A stretch of 64,000 nt of DNA from CAZEAP01 sp964510315 (lineage in GTDB: Bacteria; Planctomycetota; Brocadiia; SM23-32): NCBI GenBank assembly GCA_964510315.1, contig CAZEAP010000007.1, positions 1-64,000 on the forward strand, read 5' to 3'. Made by a program: the position numbers and the translations under genes. Shown here one piece after another: positions 17,746 through 26,769 of the stretch (position 1 is the first letter of the stretch; each line of letters begins with the position of its first letter). Under the pieces are notes generated by a model, which was given only the letters and a program-made list of their open reading frames with translations, had not been told where the DNA came from and ran no database searches.

Positions 17746-18378
17746 ATGGACATCGCACAGTTCTTGACCATTGCCTTCGCCTCCGTGCTGGTCTCCAACG
17801 TGGTGCTGGCCCAGTTCCTCGGCCTCTGCCCCTTCATCGGGGTGACCCAGAAGACCGAGAGCGCGGTGGGCATGGGAGCGGCGGTGACCTTCGTGATGTT
17901 CATGGCCAGCTTCGCGACTTTCGTCCTCTATCGGCTCATCCTGGTGGAGAACGGGCAACTGGTCTCAGAGAACCTGGAGCTGGCGCTGCGCACCCCCATG
18001 TTCATCCTGGTCATCGCCGTGCTGGTGCAACTGGTCGAGCTGTTCATGCGGTCCCGGCTGCCGGCGCTCTACGACGCCCTGGGCATATACCTTCCCCTCA
18101 TCACAACGAACTGCGCCGTGATGGGCGTGGCCCTGCTGAACACCTCCAGCGCGCCCGCCCACTACCACGAGATGACGTTCGGAGCCGGACTCGCCGCGGC
18201 TTCATGGAGGGGTGTGTGTTCCGGGCTGGGTTTCACCATGGCCATGCTGCTGATGAGCGGCATCCGCGAACGGCTGGCCCGGGTGGACGTGCCCGAACCG
18301 CTCCAGGGCATCCCCATAGCTTTCGTCTGCACCGGCTTCATGGCGATGGCGTTCCTGGGCTTCACCGGCATGGGCTGA
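17746..18378 (+). CDS. rnfA: Rnf complex subunit A
   Basis: This 210-residue inner-membrane partner of RnfE has the same six-helix fold in inverted orientation. Diagnostic stretches are ASVLVSNVVLAQFLGLCPFIGV, LGIYLPLITTNCAVMGVALL and GLGFTMAMLLMSGIRERL. The TNCAV Cys and the GLCPF Cys are the conserved membrane-embedded metal ligands of the family. Translation starts at the ATG at 17746, right after the rnfE stop. Usually rnfB would follow or flank this pair, but here the next gene is a SurA-like protein. Confidence 0.95.
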   Translation: MDIAQFLTIAFASVLVSNVVLAQFLGLCPFIGVTQKTESAVGMGAAVTFVMFMASFATFVLYRLILVENGQLVSENLELALRTPMFILVIAVLVQLVELFMRSRLPALYDALGIYLPLITTNCAVMGVALLNTSSAPAHYHEMTFGAGLAAASWRGVCSGLGFTMAMLLMSGIRERLARVDVPEPLQGIPIAFVCTGFMAMAFLGFTGMG

Positions 18379-18516
18379 ACGCTTCTCGACCCGGCGACAG
18401 TGACAGAGCAATCAACCGCAGAGGACGCAGGATAGCGCCGAGGTCGCGAGCGGGTAATCCGTAGTTCGTTGGCAGGGCTCGGCAGGAACCGCGTGGACTT
18501 TTCCTTCAGGCGAACC

Positions 18517-20259
18517 ATGAGAAAATCAGCTCTCAGAAGGCTTCTCGTTTTACCGGTGGTCCTGCTTGCCCTCTCGGTGGCTGCTGCCCGGGCGGAGGTG
18601 GTGGCCCGGGTCAACGGCGAGGAGATCAACCGGTCGGAGTTCGGGCGGGCCCTCGTGCAGTCGTTGGGCAAGGGCACACTGGACAGCCTCATCGACCGGG
18701 TGCTCCTGCGACAGGCCGCCCGCCGCCGGGACCTGGAGGTCACCCCCGGTGAACTCAGGAAGCGCCGGGAGCTGGAGCTGCGGCTCCGGATGCGCGCGGT
18801 CTTCCGGAACGCCCGCATGAGCCGGGATCAGTTCGCCGACGCCGCCCAGAACTACGGATGGGACATGGAGCAGCTCCGCGAAGAGTTGAGAAGAGATATC
18901 TCCGAGACGACCCTGAGACTGAAGCTGCTGGCGCAGAAGCTGCTGGAAGACCAGATCCGCATTACGGAGGAGGAGCTTAAGGCCTACCACGAGCGCACCC
19001 GCGAGCCCCGATACGCCGCCGCTCACATCGAGGTGGCCGAACGCCACAGGGCCGAGCAACTGCTGGAGCTGCTCCGGCGGGAGCCGGAGAACTGGTCGGC
19101 GGCGGTGGTGCGGTATTCGCTCGACCGCGCCAGCACCCCCCACAAAGGCCGGCTGCCCCTGGTGCCGGCCGAGTCCGAACTGGGGCGGGTGCTGGCCGAG
19201 ATGGAGCCGGGCGGGCTCACGCTCCACAAGATGGACGATCGCTGGCACGTGCTGCGCTTCCTGGAGTTGGTGCCGGCAGAGCAGAGCTTCGAGGAAGCGC
19301 GGGAGGAGCTTCGGGCCGAGCTGCTGGCCCTCCGGGCGACCAGGCAGCACCACAGGCTGCTGGCGGCGCTGCACGCCGGAGCCGCGGTAGTGCCCAACCT
19401 CTGGTCCGCCCCCGAGGCGCGGGCCGTGCTCGGAGACGACGTGGCGGCTTACGTGAACGGCGAGCCCGTGCTGGTGGACGAACTGGCGGACGCCCTCATA
19501 GAGCAGTTCGGCGCCGCCATGCTGGACTCTTACATAGAACGCGTTCTGGTCCTGCAGGAGGCCGAGGGGCGGGGCCTCTCGGTCGGGAAGGAGGAACTGG
19601 AGCGCAGGATGGACGCCGTGGCGGAGCAGATCTTCCACGAGCGAGCGGGCCGCCGCGGCATCAGCGGCGAGGACCTGAGGGAACGGTTGGCGGAGCGCGG
19701 CGTGGGCCTCGCAGAGTACAAAGAGATGCTCGCCCGGGAGTTCGTCAGCGAGAAAGACGTCCGCGCCACGCTCCTGGCCGAGAAGATGGTGGCCGACCAG
19801 ATCGAAGTCACCGAGGAGGAGGCACGCCGCGCCTACCGGGAATACTACGGCGAGCGGTGGCTTGTCCGGGAGATCGTCGCCGAGGACGCCGCCGAAGCTC
19901 AGCGGTTCTACGAGCAGTTGGCGCGGGGCGCGGACTTCAGCATGCTGGTGCGGCTGGAGTCCGACCGGCCGGGGGCGTGGATGCCCCGAGGCAACGCCCA
20001 GATAGTCACATCGTCCCACCCTTACTACAGTTACGTCAAAGAGATCGAGGAGGGGGGCATCAGCGGGGTTTTCAAACACGGCGGCCAGTACCGTATAATC
20101 AAAGTCGTGCGTCACCGCCCTCCGTCCGAGGGCCCTCCGTTCGAATCGGTCAGGGAAGAGATGCGCAGGCAGGCATTCCTTCAGAAGGCCCAGGAGCGCA
20201 TTCGAGCCTTCCTCATCAAACTGAAAGCAGAGGCGGACATCCAGCTCCAGATCGCCTGA
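18517..20259 (+). CDS. SurA-like periplasmic foldase with two N-domain/PPIC modules
   Basis: This 580-residue exported protein starts with a signal peptide (MRKSALRRLLVLPVVLLALS, likely cut after ARA). It then shows two successive copies of the same unit. Unit one (about 28-290) begins VVARVNGEEINRSEFGRALV and ends in a rotamase-like domain with GGLTLHKMDDRWHVLRFLE. Unit two (about 310-575) begins AAYVNGEPVLVDELADALI and ends GGISGVFKHGGQYRIIKVV. SurA/PrsA proteins guide folding of outer-membrane or secreted proteins and some are prolyl isomerases. A fused duplicate is unusual: SurA has one N-domain and two adjacent PPIC domains. The position inside the Rnf locus may reflect only operon growth. 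Confidence 0.82.
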   Translation: MRKSALRRLLVLPVVLLALSVAAARAEVVARVNGEEINRSEFGRALVQSLGKGTLDSLIDRVLLRQAARRRDLEVTPGELRKRRELELRLRMRAVFRNARMSRDQFADAAQNYGWDMEQLREELRRDISETTLRLKLLAQKLLEDQIRITEEELKAYHERTREPRYAAAHIEVAERHRAEQLLELLRREPENWSAAVVRYSLDRASTPHKGRLPLVPAESELGRVLAEMEPGGLTLHKMDDRWHVLRFLELVPAEQSFEEAREELRAELLALRATRQHHRLLAALHAGAAVVPNLWSAPEARAVLGDDVAAYVNGEPVLVDELADALIEQFGAAMLDSYIERVLVLQEAEGRGLSVGKEELERRMDAVAEQIFHERAGRRGISGEDLRERLAERGVGLAEYKEMLAREFVSEKDVRATLLAEKMVADQIEVTEEEARRAYREYYGERWLVREIVAEDAAEAQRFYEQLARGADFSMLVRLESDRPGAWMPRGNAQIVTSSHPYYSYVKEIEEGGISGVFKHGGQYRIIKVVRHRPPSEGPPFESVREEMRRQAFLQKAQERIRAFLIKLKAEADIQLQIA

Positions 20260-20266
20260 GCGAACC

Positions 20267-21454
20267 ATGGAAGTCGAATTCTCCGAGAGGGTGGGCAACC
20301 TCCCCGAATACATATTCGGCCGGCTCAACGCCACGAAGATGGCGCGCCGACGGGCCGGCCACGACATCATCGACCTGGGCATGGGGAATCCCAACGACCC
20401 CACGCCCACCCCGATCATCCAGAAGTTGATCGATGCCGTCCAGGACCCCCGCAGCCACCGCTACAGCGTGAGTGCCGACGGCATCTTCAACCTGAAAAGG
20501 GAGGTGGCCAGGTTCTACGAGCGCGAGCACGGCGTCAGCGTCAACCCCGAGACCCAGGTCGTCTGCACCATCGGCAGCAAGGAAGGCCTCTCCCACCTGG
20601 CGCTGGTGCTGGTAGGGCCCGGCGAGTCCGCCATCGTGCCAACCCCGGCCTTTCCACCCCACATCCACAGCGTCGCCCTGGCCGGCGGAGAGGTGATTGC
20701 GCCACCGGTCAGCACCGATCCGGCCTTCTTCGACGAGCTGGAGGGGAGGGTGGCGGACCTGGAGAAAAAGCCCAGGTTCTTGCTTCTGAACTTCCCCCAC
20801 AACCCCACCACCCTGACGGTGGAACCGGAGTTCTTCGAGCGGGCCGTGGAGTTCGGGCGGGCTGCGGACATTCCCATCATCCACGACTTTGCGTACAGCC
20901 ACATTACCTTCGACGACTACACGGCCCCCAGCTTCCTCCGGGTGCCCGGGGCGACGGAGGTCGGAGTGGAGTTCTCCAGCATGTCAAAGAGCTTCAACAT
21001 GGCCGGCTGGAGGGTGGGTTTCTGCGTGGGCAACGCCGAGATGGTCAGTGGCCTGGCACGGATAAAGGGCTACTACGACTACGGCATCTTCATGCCCGTT
21101 CAGATTGCCAGCATCATCGCTCTGCGGGACTGCGTGGACGCGGTGCACCGGCAGGCGCACACCTACCAGCAGCGGCGGGACACGCTCTGCGAGGGCCTCA
21201 ACCGGGTGGGATGGCCGGTGCAGAAGCCTCGGGGTACCATGTTCGTGTGGGCACCGCTTCCCGAAGAGTTTCGCCAGATGGGCTCGGTGGAGTTGTGTTT
21301 CATGCTGCTGGAGGAGGCCGACGTTGCGGTAGCCCCGGGAGCCGCCTTCGGCGAGAGAGGTGAAGGTTTCGTGCGGATGGCACTGGTGGAGAACCGACAG
21401 CGACTGCGTCAGGCCGTACGGCAGATAGGCCGCGTGTTGCGCCGAACGAGTTGA
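20267..21454 (+). CDS. Class I/II aminotransferase, AlaC / LL-DAP type
   Basis: This 395-residue PLP enzyme of fold type I carries the PLP lysine in SSMSKSFNMAGWRVGF. Other fingerprints are DLGMGNPNDPTP, RYSVSADGIFNLKREVA, NFPHNPTT (substrate-carboxylate loop) and IHDFAYSHITFD. These place it in the YfdZ/AlaC group, related to alanine-glutamate transaminase and LL-diaminopimelate aminotransferase; the sequence alone does not settle the amino donor. It begins 7 bp after the SurA-like gene and its stop overlaps a possible early start of rnfC, which suggests co-translation. Confidence 0.88.
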   Translation: MEVEFSERVGNLPEYIFGRLNATKMARRRAGHDIIDLGMGNPNDPTPTPIIQKLIDAVQDPRSHRYSVSADGIFNLKREVARFYEREHGVSVNPETQVVCTIGSKEGLSHLALVLVGPGESAIVPTPAFPPHIHSVALAGGEVIAPPVSTDPAFFDELEGRVADLEKKPRFLLLNFPHNPTTLTVEPEFFERAVEFGRAADIPIIHDFAYSHITFDDYTAPSFLRVPGATEVGVEFSSMSKSFNMAGWRVGFCVGNAEMVSGLARIKGYYDYGIFMPVQIASIIALRDCVDAVHRQAHTYQQRRDTLCEGLNRVGWPVQKPRGTMFVWAPLPEEFRQMGSVELCFMLLEEADVAVAPGAAFGERGEGFVRMALVENRQRLRQAVRQIGRVLRRTS

Positions 21455-21504
21455 CGACCACGCCGGGGAAGTTCCCGGGCGGGGAAAGGACACTGAGAGA
21501 GCCG

Positions 21505-22842
21505 ATGGCACAGAAGAAGGAAACGATCACGTTCCCGCGGGGCGGTGTGCATCCCGACGGGCACAAGGAGCGCACCAGCGAGGAGCCGATCCGCATCTCC
21601 AAGCCGCCCGAGGAGGTGGCCGTGCCGATGGTGCAGCACATCGGCGCTCCGGCGGCTCCCACGGTGAAGAGGAAAGACGAGGTGAAAAAGGGAGAACTCA
21701 TCGGCGAAGCCCAGGGCTACATCAGCGCCAACGTTCACGCACCCATCAGCGGCACCGTCAAAGCGGTGGAGGAGCGGATCTACAACGTTACGGGCGCGCG
21801 GGTGCCCGCGGTGGTCATCGAAAGTGACGGGGAAGATGTCTGGTCCCCGGAACTGAACGTCGCCCAGGATGTGGGATCGATGGACACCGACCGCATGGTC
21901 GAACTCGTCGCCGAATGCGGCGTGGTCGGCCTGGGAGGGGCGGCCTTCCCCTCGCACGTGAAGCTCAAACCGCCGAAGGACAGCCCCATCAGCGACGTTT
22001 TCATCAACGGCACCGAGTGTGAGCCCTACGTCACTGCCGACCACCGCTTGATGCTGGAGCGCACGACGGAACTGATCAACGCCCTGCAACTGATAATGCG
22101 CATCGTCGGCGGAGACCGGGGCTGGATCGGCATAGAGAAGAATAAACCCGACGCCATCGATGCCTGCGCGGCCGCCCTCTCCGAGGAGGCCCCCATCGAG
22201 GTGGTTCCCCTGGAGGTGCGCTACCCGCAGGGCGCCGAGCAGCAGCTCATCACGGCCGTGACCGGGCGGGAGGTGCCCGGCGGCGGCGGGCTGCCTTCGG
22301 ACGTGGGGTGCCTCGTCCACAACGTGGCGACGGCCCTGGCCATACGCGAGGCCGTCCGGTTCCGACGCCCGCTCGTAGAGCGCGTGGTCACCGTGACCGG
22401 TGAGGGTATCGAGAACGCCGGCAACTTCGTGGAGCGCATCGGGACGAACATAGGTGACATCCTCCGGCGGCAGGGCACGCGGGAAAGCGCCAACCAGCTT
22501 ATCCTGGGCGGACCCATGATGGGCATCGCCCAGGGCGTCCCGGACGTCCCCCTGATCAAAGGCAACAACTGCATCCTCGTCCGAGAGGTCGCCGAGATTC
22601 CCCCTCAGCGGGCCTGCATTCGTTGCGCAAGGTGCATCGAGCACTGCCCGCTCGGCCTGATGCCCGGGCAGCTCAGCGAAGTTTGCGAGTACGGCGACTG
22701 GGAGACCGCCCGCGAGATGGGCCTGCTGGAGTGCAAGGAGTGTGGGTGCTGTGCCTACGTGTGCCCCGCCGGAAGACGCATCGTTCAGCTTGTCAAGCTG
22801 GGTAAGGCGGAGCTGCGCAAGAAACAGGCGGAGCAGCAGTGA
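21505..22842 (+). CDS. rnfC: Rnf complex subunit C (NADH-binding, two 4Fe-4S)
   Basis: This 445-residue peripheral subunit of Rnf would bind FMN and NADH and pass electrons through two 4Fe-4S clusters. The opening FPRGGVHPDGHKE is the family N-terminus. A flavodoxin/Nqo1-like core follows with GLGGAAFPSHVKL and NGTECEPYVTADHRLM. The clusters are CIRCARCIEHCP and CKECGCCAYVCP near residues 370-420. I start it at the ATG at 21505, because the conserved N-terminus begins there; an upstream TTG at 21451 overlaps the aminotransferase stop. No RnfB gene is adjacent. Confidence 0.95.
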   Translation: MAQKKETITFPRGGVHPDGHKERTSEEPIRISKPPEEVAVPMVQHIGAPAAPTVKRKDEVKKGELIGEAQGYISANVHAPISGTVKAVEERIYNVTGARVPAVVIESDGEDVWSPELNVAQDVGSMDTDRMVELVAECGVVGLGGAAFPSHVKLKPPKDSPISDVFINGTECEPYVTADHRLMLERTTELINALQLIMRIVGGDRGWIGIEKNKPDAIDACAAALSEEAPIEVVPLEVRYPQGAEQQLITAVTGREVPGGGGLPSDVGCLVHNVATALAIREAVRFRRPLVERVVTVTGEGIENAGNFVERIGTNIGDILRRQGTRESANQLILGGPMMGIAQGVPDVPLIKGNNCILVREVAEIPPQRACIRCARCIEHCPLGLMPGQLSEVCEYGDWETAREMGLLECKECGCCAYVCPAGRRIVQLVKLGKAELRKKQAEQQ

Positions 22843-22895
22843 TGCGGCCCGCGCGAACCCCACCGACCTCCGGCTGAGTTCCGGAAAGGAAGGCA

Positions 22896-23963
22896 ATGCA
22901 AGAGCAGCTTCTGGTCAGCACCTCCCCCCACCTTCGCGCGCCCGACAACATCCGCAAGATCATGTGGAGCGTCGTGGGCGCCCTCCTGCCGGCCGTGGCG
23001 GTCAGCATCTATTTCTTCGGTCTCGACGCCCTCAGGGTCTATCTCATCAGCATTGCCGCCGCGGAGGGCACAGAGCTGGTCTGCCTTCGCCTTCGGGGCA
23101 AACCCCTGCGGTGGGCCGCCGACGGCAGCGCCCTGATCACCGGGCTGCTCCTGGCCATGGTGCTGCCCCCGAACGTGGCGTGGTACTGCCCCCTGGTCGG
23201 CGGCGTGTTCGCCATCGCGATTGCGAAGCACGCCTTCGGGGGGCTGGGCAACAACATCTGGAACCCGGCCCTGGCGGCCCGGGTGTTCCTGCAGTTTGCC
23301 TACGCGCCGCAGATCAACCTTTCCACCTGGCCCGTTCCCCGAAGGCTGTGGGGGCCGGCCGCCGACGCCGTCAGCCGGGCCACGCCCCTGGCGAAGGAAG
23401 TGCTGACAACCGGTTACACGCACCTGGAGCTGCTTTTCGGCAACGGCCTGCCGGGGTGCATAGGGGAGACCTGCAAGGTGGCGCTGCTGCTCGGCGGCCT
23501 CTACCTGATCGCCCGCAACATAGTGGACTGGCGCATACCGCTGGCCTACATCGGCACCGTCTTCGTGCTGGCGTGGATCCTTACCCCTCCGACCGGTGGA
23601 GAGGCCCTGGCGGAGAAGCTGGCGGGCGGTGAGGCGGGTGCGTTCCTGCCGCACGCCCTGCTGCTGGCCCTGAAGGAGCGGCTCAGCGTCGCCACGTTCT
23701 CCGTGCTCGCCGGGGGCCTGATCATCGGCGCCTTCTTCATGGCAACCGACATGGTCACCACCCCCATCACACCGACGGGACGGGTTATCTTCGGGATAGG
23801 CTGCGGCGTCATCGTCGCCGTCGTTCGGCTTTACGGCGGCTACCCGGAGGGCGTGGCCTATTCGATCATATTGATGAACACCTGCACGCCGCTGATCGAC
23901 CGATGGGTGCGACCGCAGATATACGGCGCAGCCACACCCAAACCAGCAGCGAGGGGAACGTGA
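22896..23963 (+). CDS. rnfD: Rnf complex subunit D
   Basis: This 355-residue polytopic membrane subunit of the RnfD/NqrB family carries a covalently attached FMN. The attachment Thr is in VSRATPLA near residue 170; the family consensus is S-G-A-T-x-x, so this has an Arg for Gly, but the acceptor Thr is kept. Other marks are GLGNNIWNPALAARVFLQFA and the C-terminal GYPEGVAYSIILMNTCTPLID. It follows rnfC after 53 bp and its stop overlaps the rnfG start by 4 bp (GTGA), so translation is coupled. Confidence 0.95.
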   Translation: MQEQLLVSTSPHLRAPDNIRKIMWSVVGALLPAVAVSIYFFGLDALRVYLISIAAAEGTELVCLRLRGKPLRWAADGSALITGLLLAMVLPPNVAWYCPLVGGVFAIAIAKHAFGGLGNNIWNPALAARVFLQFAYAPQINLSTWPVPRRLWGPAADAVSRATPLAKEVLTTGYTHLELLFGNGLPGCIGETCKVALLLGGLYLIARNIVDWRIPLAYIGTVFVLAWILTPPTGGEALAEKLAGGEAGAFLPHALLLALKERLSVATFSVLAGGLIIGAFFMATDMVTTPITPTGRVIFGIGCGVIVAVVRLYGGYPEGVAYSIILMNTCTPLIDRWVRPQIYGAATPKPAARGT

Positions 23964-24634
23964 GCGCAGAAGAGAAATCCGATGGGAGCCGCGGGCTCCT
24001 CGCGGGCATACTCGTCCTGGCGGCCATCTGCCTGGCCAGCGGGCTGGGACTCGGCCTGCTCTACTCCCACATGAAGGAGGACATCGAGGACAACCGCCGG
24101 CAGGCGTTCCTCGACACGCTGGGCGTCGTGCTGCCCGGCGCCGAGACCGACGACACCGTGGGAACCTACGCCGACGGGTCCCTTGAGGACAGGGTCTATG
24201 CCAAACAGACCTCCGAGGGCCTCCTCTACGCCGCCATGGGGTCCGCACAGGGCTACCAGAGCCAGGTCAAAGTGCTGGTCTCGGTCAAAGGGGAGGCGCC
24301 GGAGCAACCCCTGGGCGACAATCCGAAGATCCACCGCATGGCCGTTGTTTCCAGCCAGGAGACCCCGGGACTCGGGCAGCAGATACAGGCGGTGGAGAAG
24401 AGCGTCTCGGTGTGGGCGGCCGCCGCCGGCCACGAGCAGGAGCCGAAGCGGCCCTGGTTCCAGGAGCAGTTCTCCGGCAAACGCCTCGAAGACCTGGTGG
24501 TGGAGAAGCAGGAAGACACCGACAAGATAGCCGCCCTCACCGGGGCCACCATCACCAGCCGCGCCGCAACCGAGGCAACCCGCAAGGCCGTCCAGAAAAT
24601 CATCAATCGAACCCGGAAAGTTTACGGCCAATGA
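23960..24634 (+). CDS. rnfG: Rnf complex subunit G (covalent FMN)
   Basis: This 224-residue protein has one N-terminal membrane anchor (GLLAGILVLAAICLASGLGL) and a periplasmic FMN-binding domain. The flavinylation motif TGATITS near residue 195 matches S/T-G-A-T-x-x-S/T, where the second Thr accepts FMN from an ApbE-type transferase; no apbE is in the window. The GTG at 23960 overlaps the rnfD stop and has GAGGGGA upstream. Its own stop overlaps the scpB ATG (ATGA), which links Rnf to an unrelated housekeeping gene. Confidence 0.94.
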   Translation: MSAEEKSDGSRGLLAGILVLAAICLASGLGLGLLYSHMKEDIEDNRRQAFLDTLGVVLPGAETDDTVGTYADGSLEDRVYAKQTSEGLLYAAMGSAQGYQSQVKVLVSVKGEAPEQPLGDNPKIHRMAVVSSQETPGLGQQIQAVEKSVSVWAAAAGHEQEPKRPWFQEQFSGKRLEDLVVEKQEDTDKIAALTGATITSRAATEATRKAVQKIINRTRKVYGQ

Positions 24635-25221
24635 GCGAGAACCCGGAAGCCCCCGACCGTCCCGAGGCGCAGGACACCACCGCCGGCTCGGCTCAACCCC
24701 CGCTGAAGCACGTTCTGGAAGCGCTGCTGTTCAGCTCCAACCGGCCGATCGGCACCCGCCGCCTCAGCGACCTTTCGGGAGCCGAGGACGGCCACCAGGT
24801 CCGCCGCCTGATCCAGGAACTCGGGGAGGAGTACGAGCGAGAGGGCCGGGCGTTCGCGGTGGAGGAGATAGGGGGCGGCTTCCAGATGCTTAGCCGGCCG
24901 GCGTTCGCGCCCTGGATTCAAAAGCTGCACCAGCGCCAGCAGGAGGAATCCCTCAGCCAGGCCGCACTGGAGACCCTCGCGGTGGTCGCCTACCGCCAGC
25001 CGGTCAACCGGGCAGAGGTCGAAGACATCCGCGGCGTGCACTGCGGGCATATGCTGCGCTCGCTGGTGGACAAGCGACTCATCAAGGTGGTGGGCCGCGC
25101 CGACGAACTCGGCCGACCCATGCTCTACGGCACCACCCGCCAGTTCATGGAGGCATTCGGTCTTCGATCACTGAAGGACCTGCCCCGGCGGGAGGAGCTG
25201 ACCGGGGAGGAAGAGGACTGA
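24631..25221 (+). CDS. scpB: Segregation and condensation protein B
   Basis: This 196-residue protein consists of two winged-helix units, as in ScpB, which works with ScpA and SMC in chromosome condensation. Matching blocks are LKHVLEALLFSSNRPI near the start, FAVEEIGGGFQMLSRP, ALETLAVVAYRQPVNRAEVEDIRGV (the most typical family stretch) and GRPMLYGTTRQFMEAFGL. The ATG overlaps the rnfG stop by four bases. No scpA or smc is found here. Confidence 0.94.
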   Translation: MSENPEAPDRPEAQDTTAGSAQPPLKHVLEALLFSSNRPIGTRRLSDLSGAEDGHQVRRLIQELGEEYEREGRAFAVEEIGGGFQMLSRPAFAPWIQKLHQRQQEESLSQAALETLAVVAYRQPVNRAEVEDIRGVHCGHMLRSLVDKRLIKVVGRADELGRPMLYGTTRQFMEAFGLRSLKDLPRREELTGEEED

Positions 25222-25251
25222 GACCGCCGACGGAACTCCGGGAGCGGACCA

Positions 25252-26565
25252 ATGCATAGCCGAACGGTGCGGGACCCCGTCCACGGGGACATCGAGCTGA
25301 GCGAGGAGGAGGTCGAACTGCTGGACACCCCCGAGATGCAGCGCCTCAGGGGCATCCGGCAGCTCGGCGCCGCTCACCTGGTCTACCCCGGCGCTCAGCA
25401 CAGCCGCCTGGAACACTGCCTGGGCGCCTGCTGGATGGCCAGGTGCATCCTTCGGCGCATCGAACCCCGCGAGCGGGGCGCTGAACTGCCCGAGGTGGAA
25501 AGACGCGCCGCACTCATGGCCGCCCTCGTCCACGACGTCACCCACATTCCCTTCGGCCACACCTTCGAGGACGAACGCCGACTGCTGACCCGGCACGACC
25601 GCAGTCCGGCCCGATACCGCATCCTGCTGGAACAGGGCGAATTGGGCGAGAAGCTGGCCTCCTCGGAGGCCGGCAGGCTGGCGCTGCGGGCCCTCCAGCC
25701 GGGGGCCGAGCTGCCCGCCGAACGGCGTTACCTCCGCGACGTGGTCAGCGGCACCATCTGCGGAGACCTGCTGGATTACCTGAAACGCGACAACTACTTC
25801 TGCGGGCTCTCCTACGAGTTCGACGAACGCATCTTCCACTACTTCACCGTGGCCGGCGGCCGACTGGCGCTGGACCTCCATCGCGGCGGGCTCCTCCGCC
25901 GCGACGCCCTCACCGAGATCACCAACCTGCTGCGCATCCGCTACGTGCTCAGCGAGAGGGTTTACTACCACCACGCCAAAATCGCCGCGGGAGTGATGAT
26001 CTCCAAAGCCGTCGAGCGCGCCCTGGAGCGCGGCCTCACCGAGGAGGAGCTGTGCCGGCTGACCGACGACGCGCTGCTCCACCTGCTGGGCGAGCGGTTC
26101 GGGGACGACGAGCCGCTGGGGGAGCTGGTCAGCGCCTTCCGCCGACGCCGCCTATTCAAAAGGTGCTACATGATCTCCCGCCGCATCGGCGAAGGCAGCC
26201 TCGAGCAGATGGTCCGCCGCCATCACCTCAACGAAGAGCGGGCGAGGGACGAGGCGGAGCGCCGCATCGCCGACGGCCTCGGAACCCGCCCCCACAGGGT
26301 GGCCGTCTATTGCGCGCCGCCCGAGATGGCCCTCAAGGAGGCCGACGTGCCGGTGACCATGCCGGACGGGCGGATGGCGGAACTCTCCTCCCTCAACACC
26401 GAGGAAATACGGGTTCTGCAGGCCCAGCACCGGGAACTCTGGCGGCTCTACGTCTTTGTCAGCCCGGAGGTGGCCCTCGCCACGGGCAAGGCAGGCGGAG
26501 TCTGCGAAGAAGTGATCGGCTATCCCAACGAGCTTCCCGCGGAGATGACCGGGCGGCTCCTCTGA
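25252..26565 (+). CDS. HD-domain phosphohydrolase (dNTPase/SAMHD1-like)
   Basis: This 437-residue soluble protein opens with VRDPVHGDIELSEEEVELLDTPEMQRL, the standard N-terminus of the HD family related to dGTPases and YdhJ-type proteins. The metal site is visible as QHSRLEHCLG, ALVHDVTHIPFGHTFED and a later GDLLDYLKRDNYFCGL carrying the last Asp. Such enzymes cleave dNTPs or other nucleotides; the substrate is not known. It lies 30 bp after scpB and is probably the last gene of the Rnf-scpB transcript. Confidence 0.85.
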   Translation: MHSRTVRDPVHGDIELSEEEVELLDTPEMQRLRGIRQLGAAHLVYPGAQHSRLEHCLGACWMARCILRRIEPRERGAELPEVERRAALMAALVHDVTHIPFGHTFEDERRLLTRHDRSPARYRILLEQGELGEKLASSEAGRLALRALQPGAELPAERRYLRDVVSGTICGDLLDYLKRDNYFCGLSYEFDERIFHYFTVAGGRLALDLHRGGLLRRDALTEITNLLRIRYVLSERVYYHHAKIAAGVMISKAVERALERGLTEEELCRLTDDALLHLLGERFGDDEPLGELVSAFRRRRLFKRCYMISRRIGEGSLEQMVRRHHLNEERARDEAERRIADGLGTRPHRVAVYCAPPEMALKEADVPVTMPDGRMAELSSLNTEEIRVLQAQHRELWRLYVFVSPEVALATGKAGGVCEEVIGYPNELPAEMTGRLL

Positions 26566-26702
26566 GCGCCGGGGAGGAACTGGAGAGGTCCGCCCCGGCC
26601 GTATTTCCCCTTCAGCCCCCCTGGCCCGGCATACGCGCCTATACGCGCAGGCGCATGGGTTGCCGCGCGGGTATTCCCTCGTTGACTCATGCAATATCCG
26701 GG

Positions 26703-26731
26703 TTGACATGTCTCTCAGCGGGGCCTACGCT
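26703..26731 (+). promoter_or_regulatory. Possible promoter for the unknown gene and sulfatase
   Basis: A perfect TTGACA (26703-26708) is followed at 17 nt by TACGCT (26726-26731), a weak -10 with three of six bases. It lies about 40 nt upstream of the start at 26770. The -35 match is strong but the -10 is doubtful. Confidence 0.3.
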
Positions 26732-26769
26732 ACCGTCACCGCTACGGGTGTGCCCTGAAGCCGGCGACC

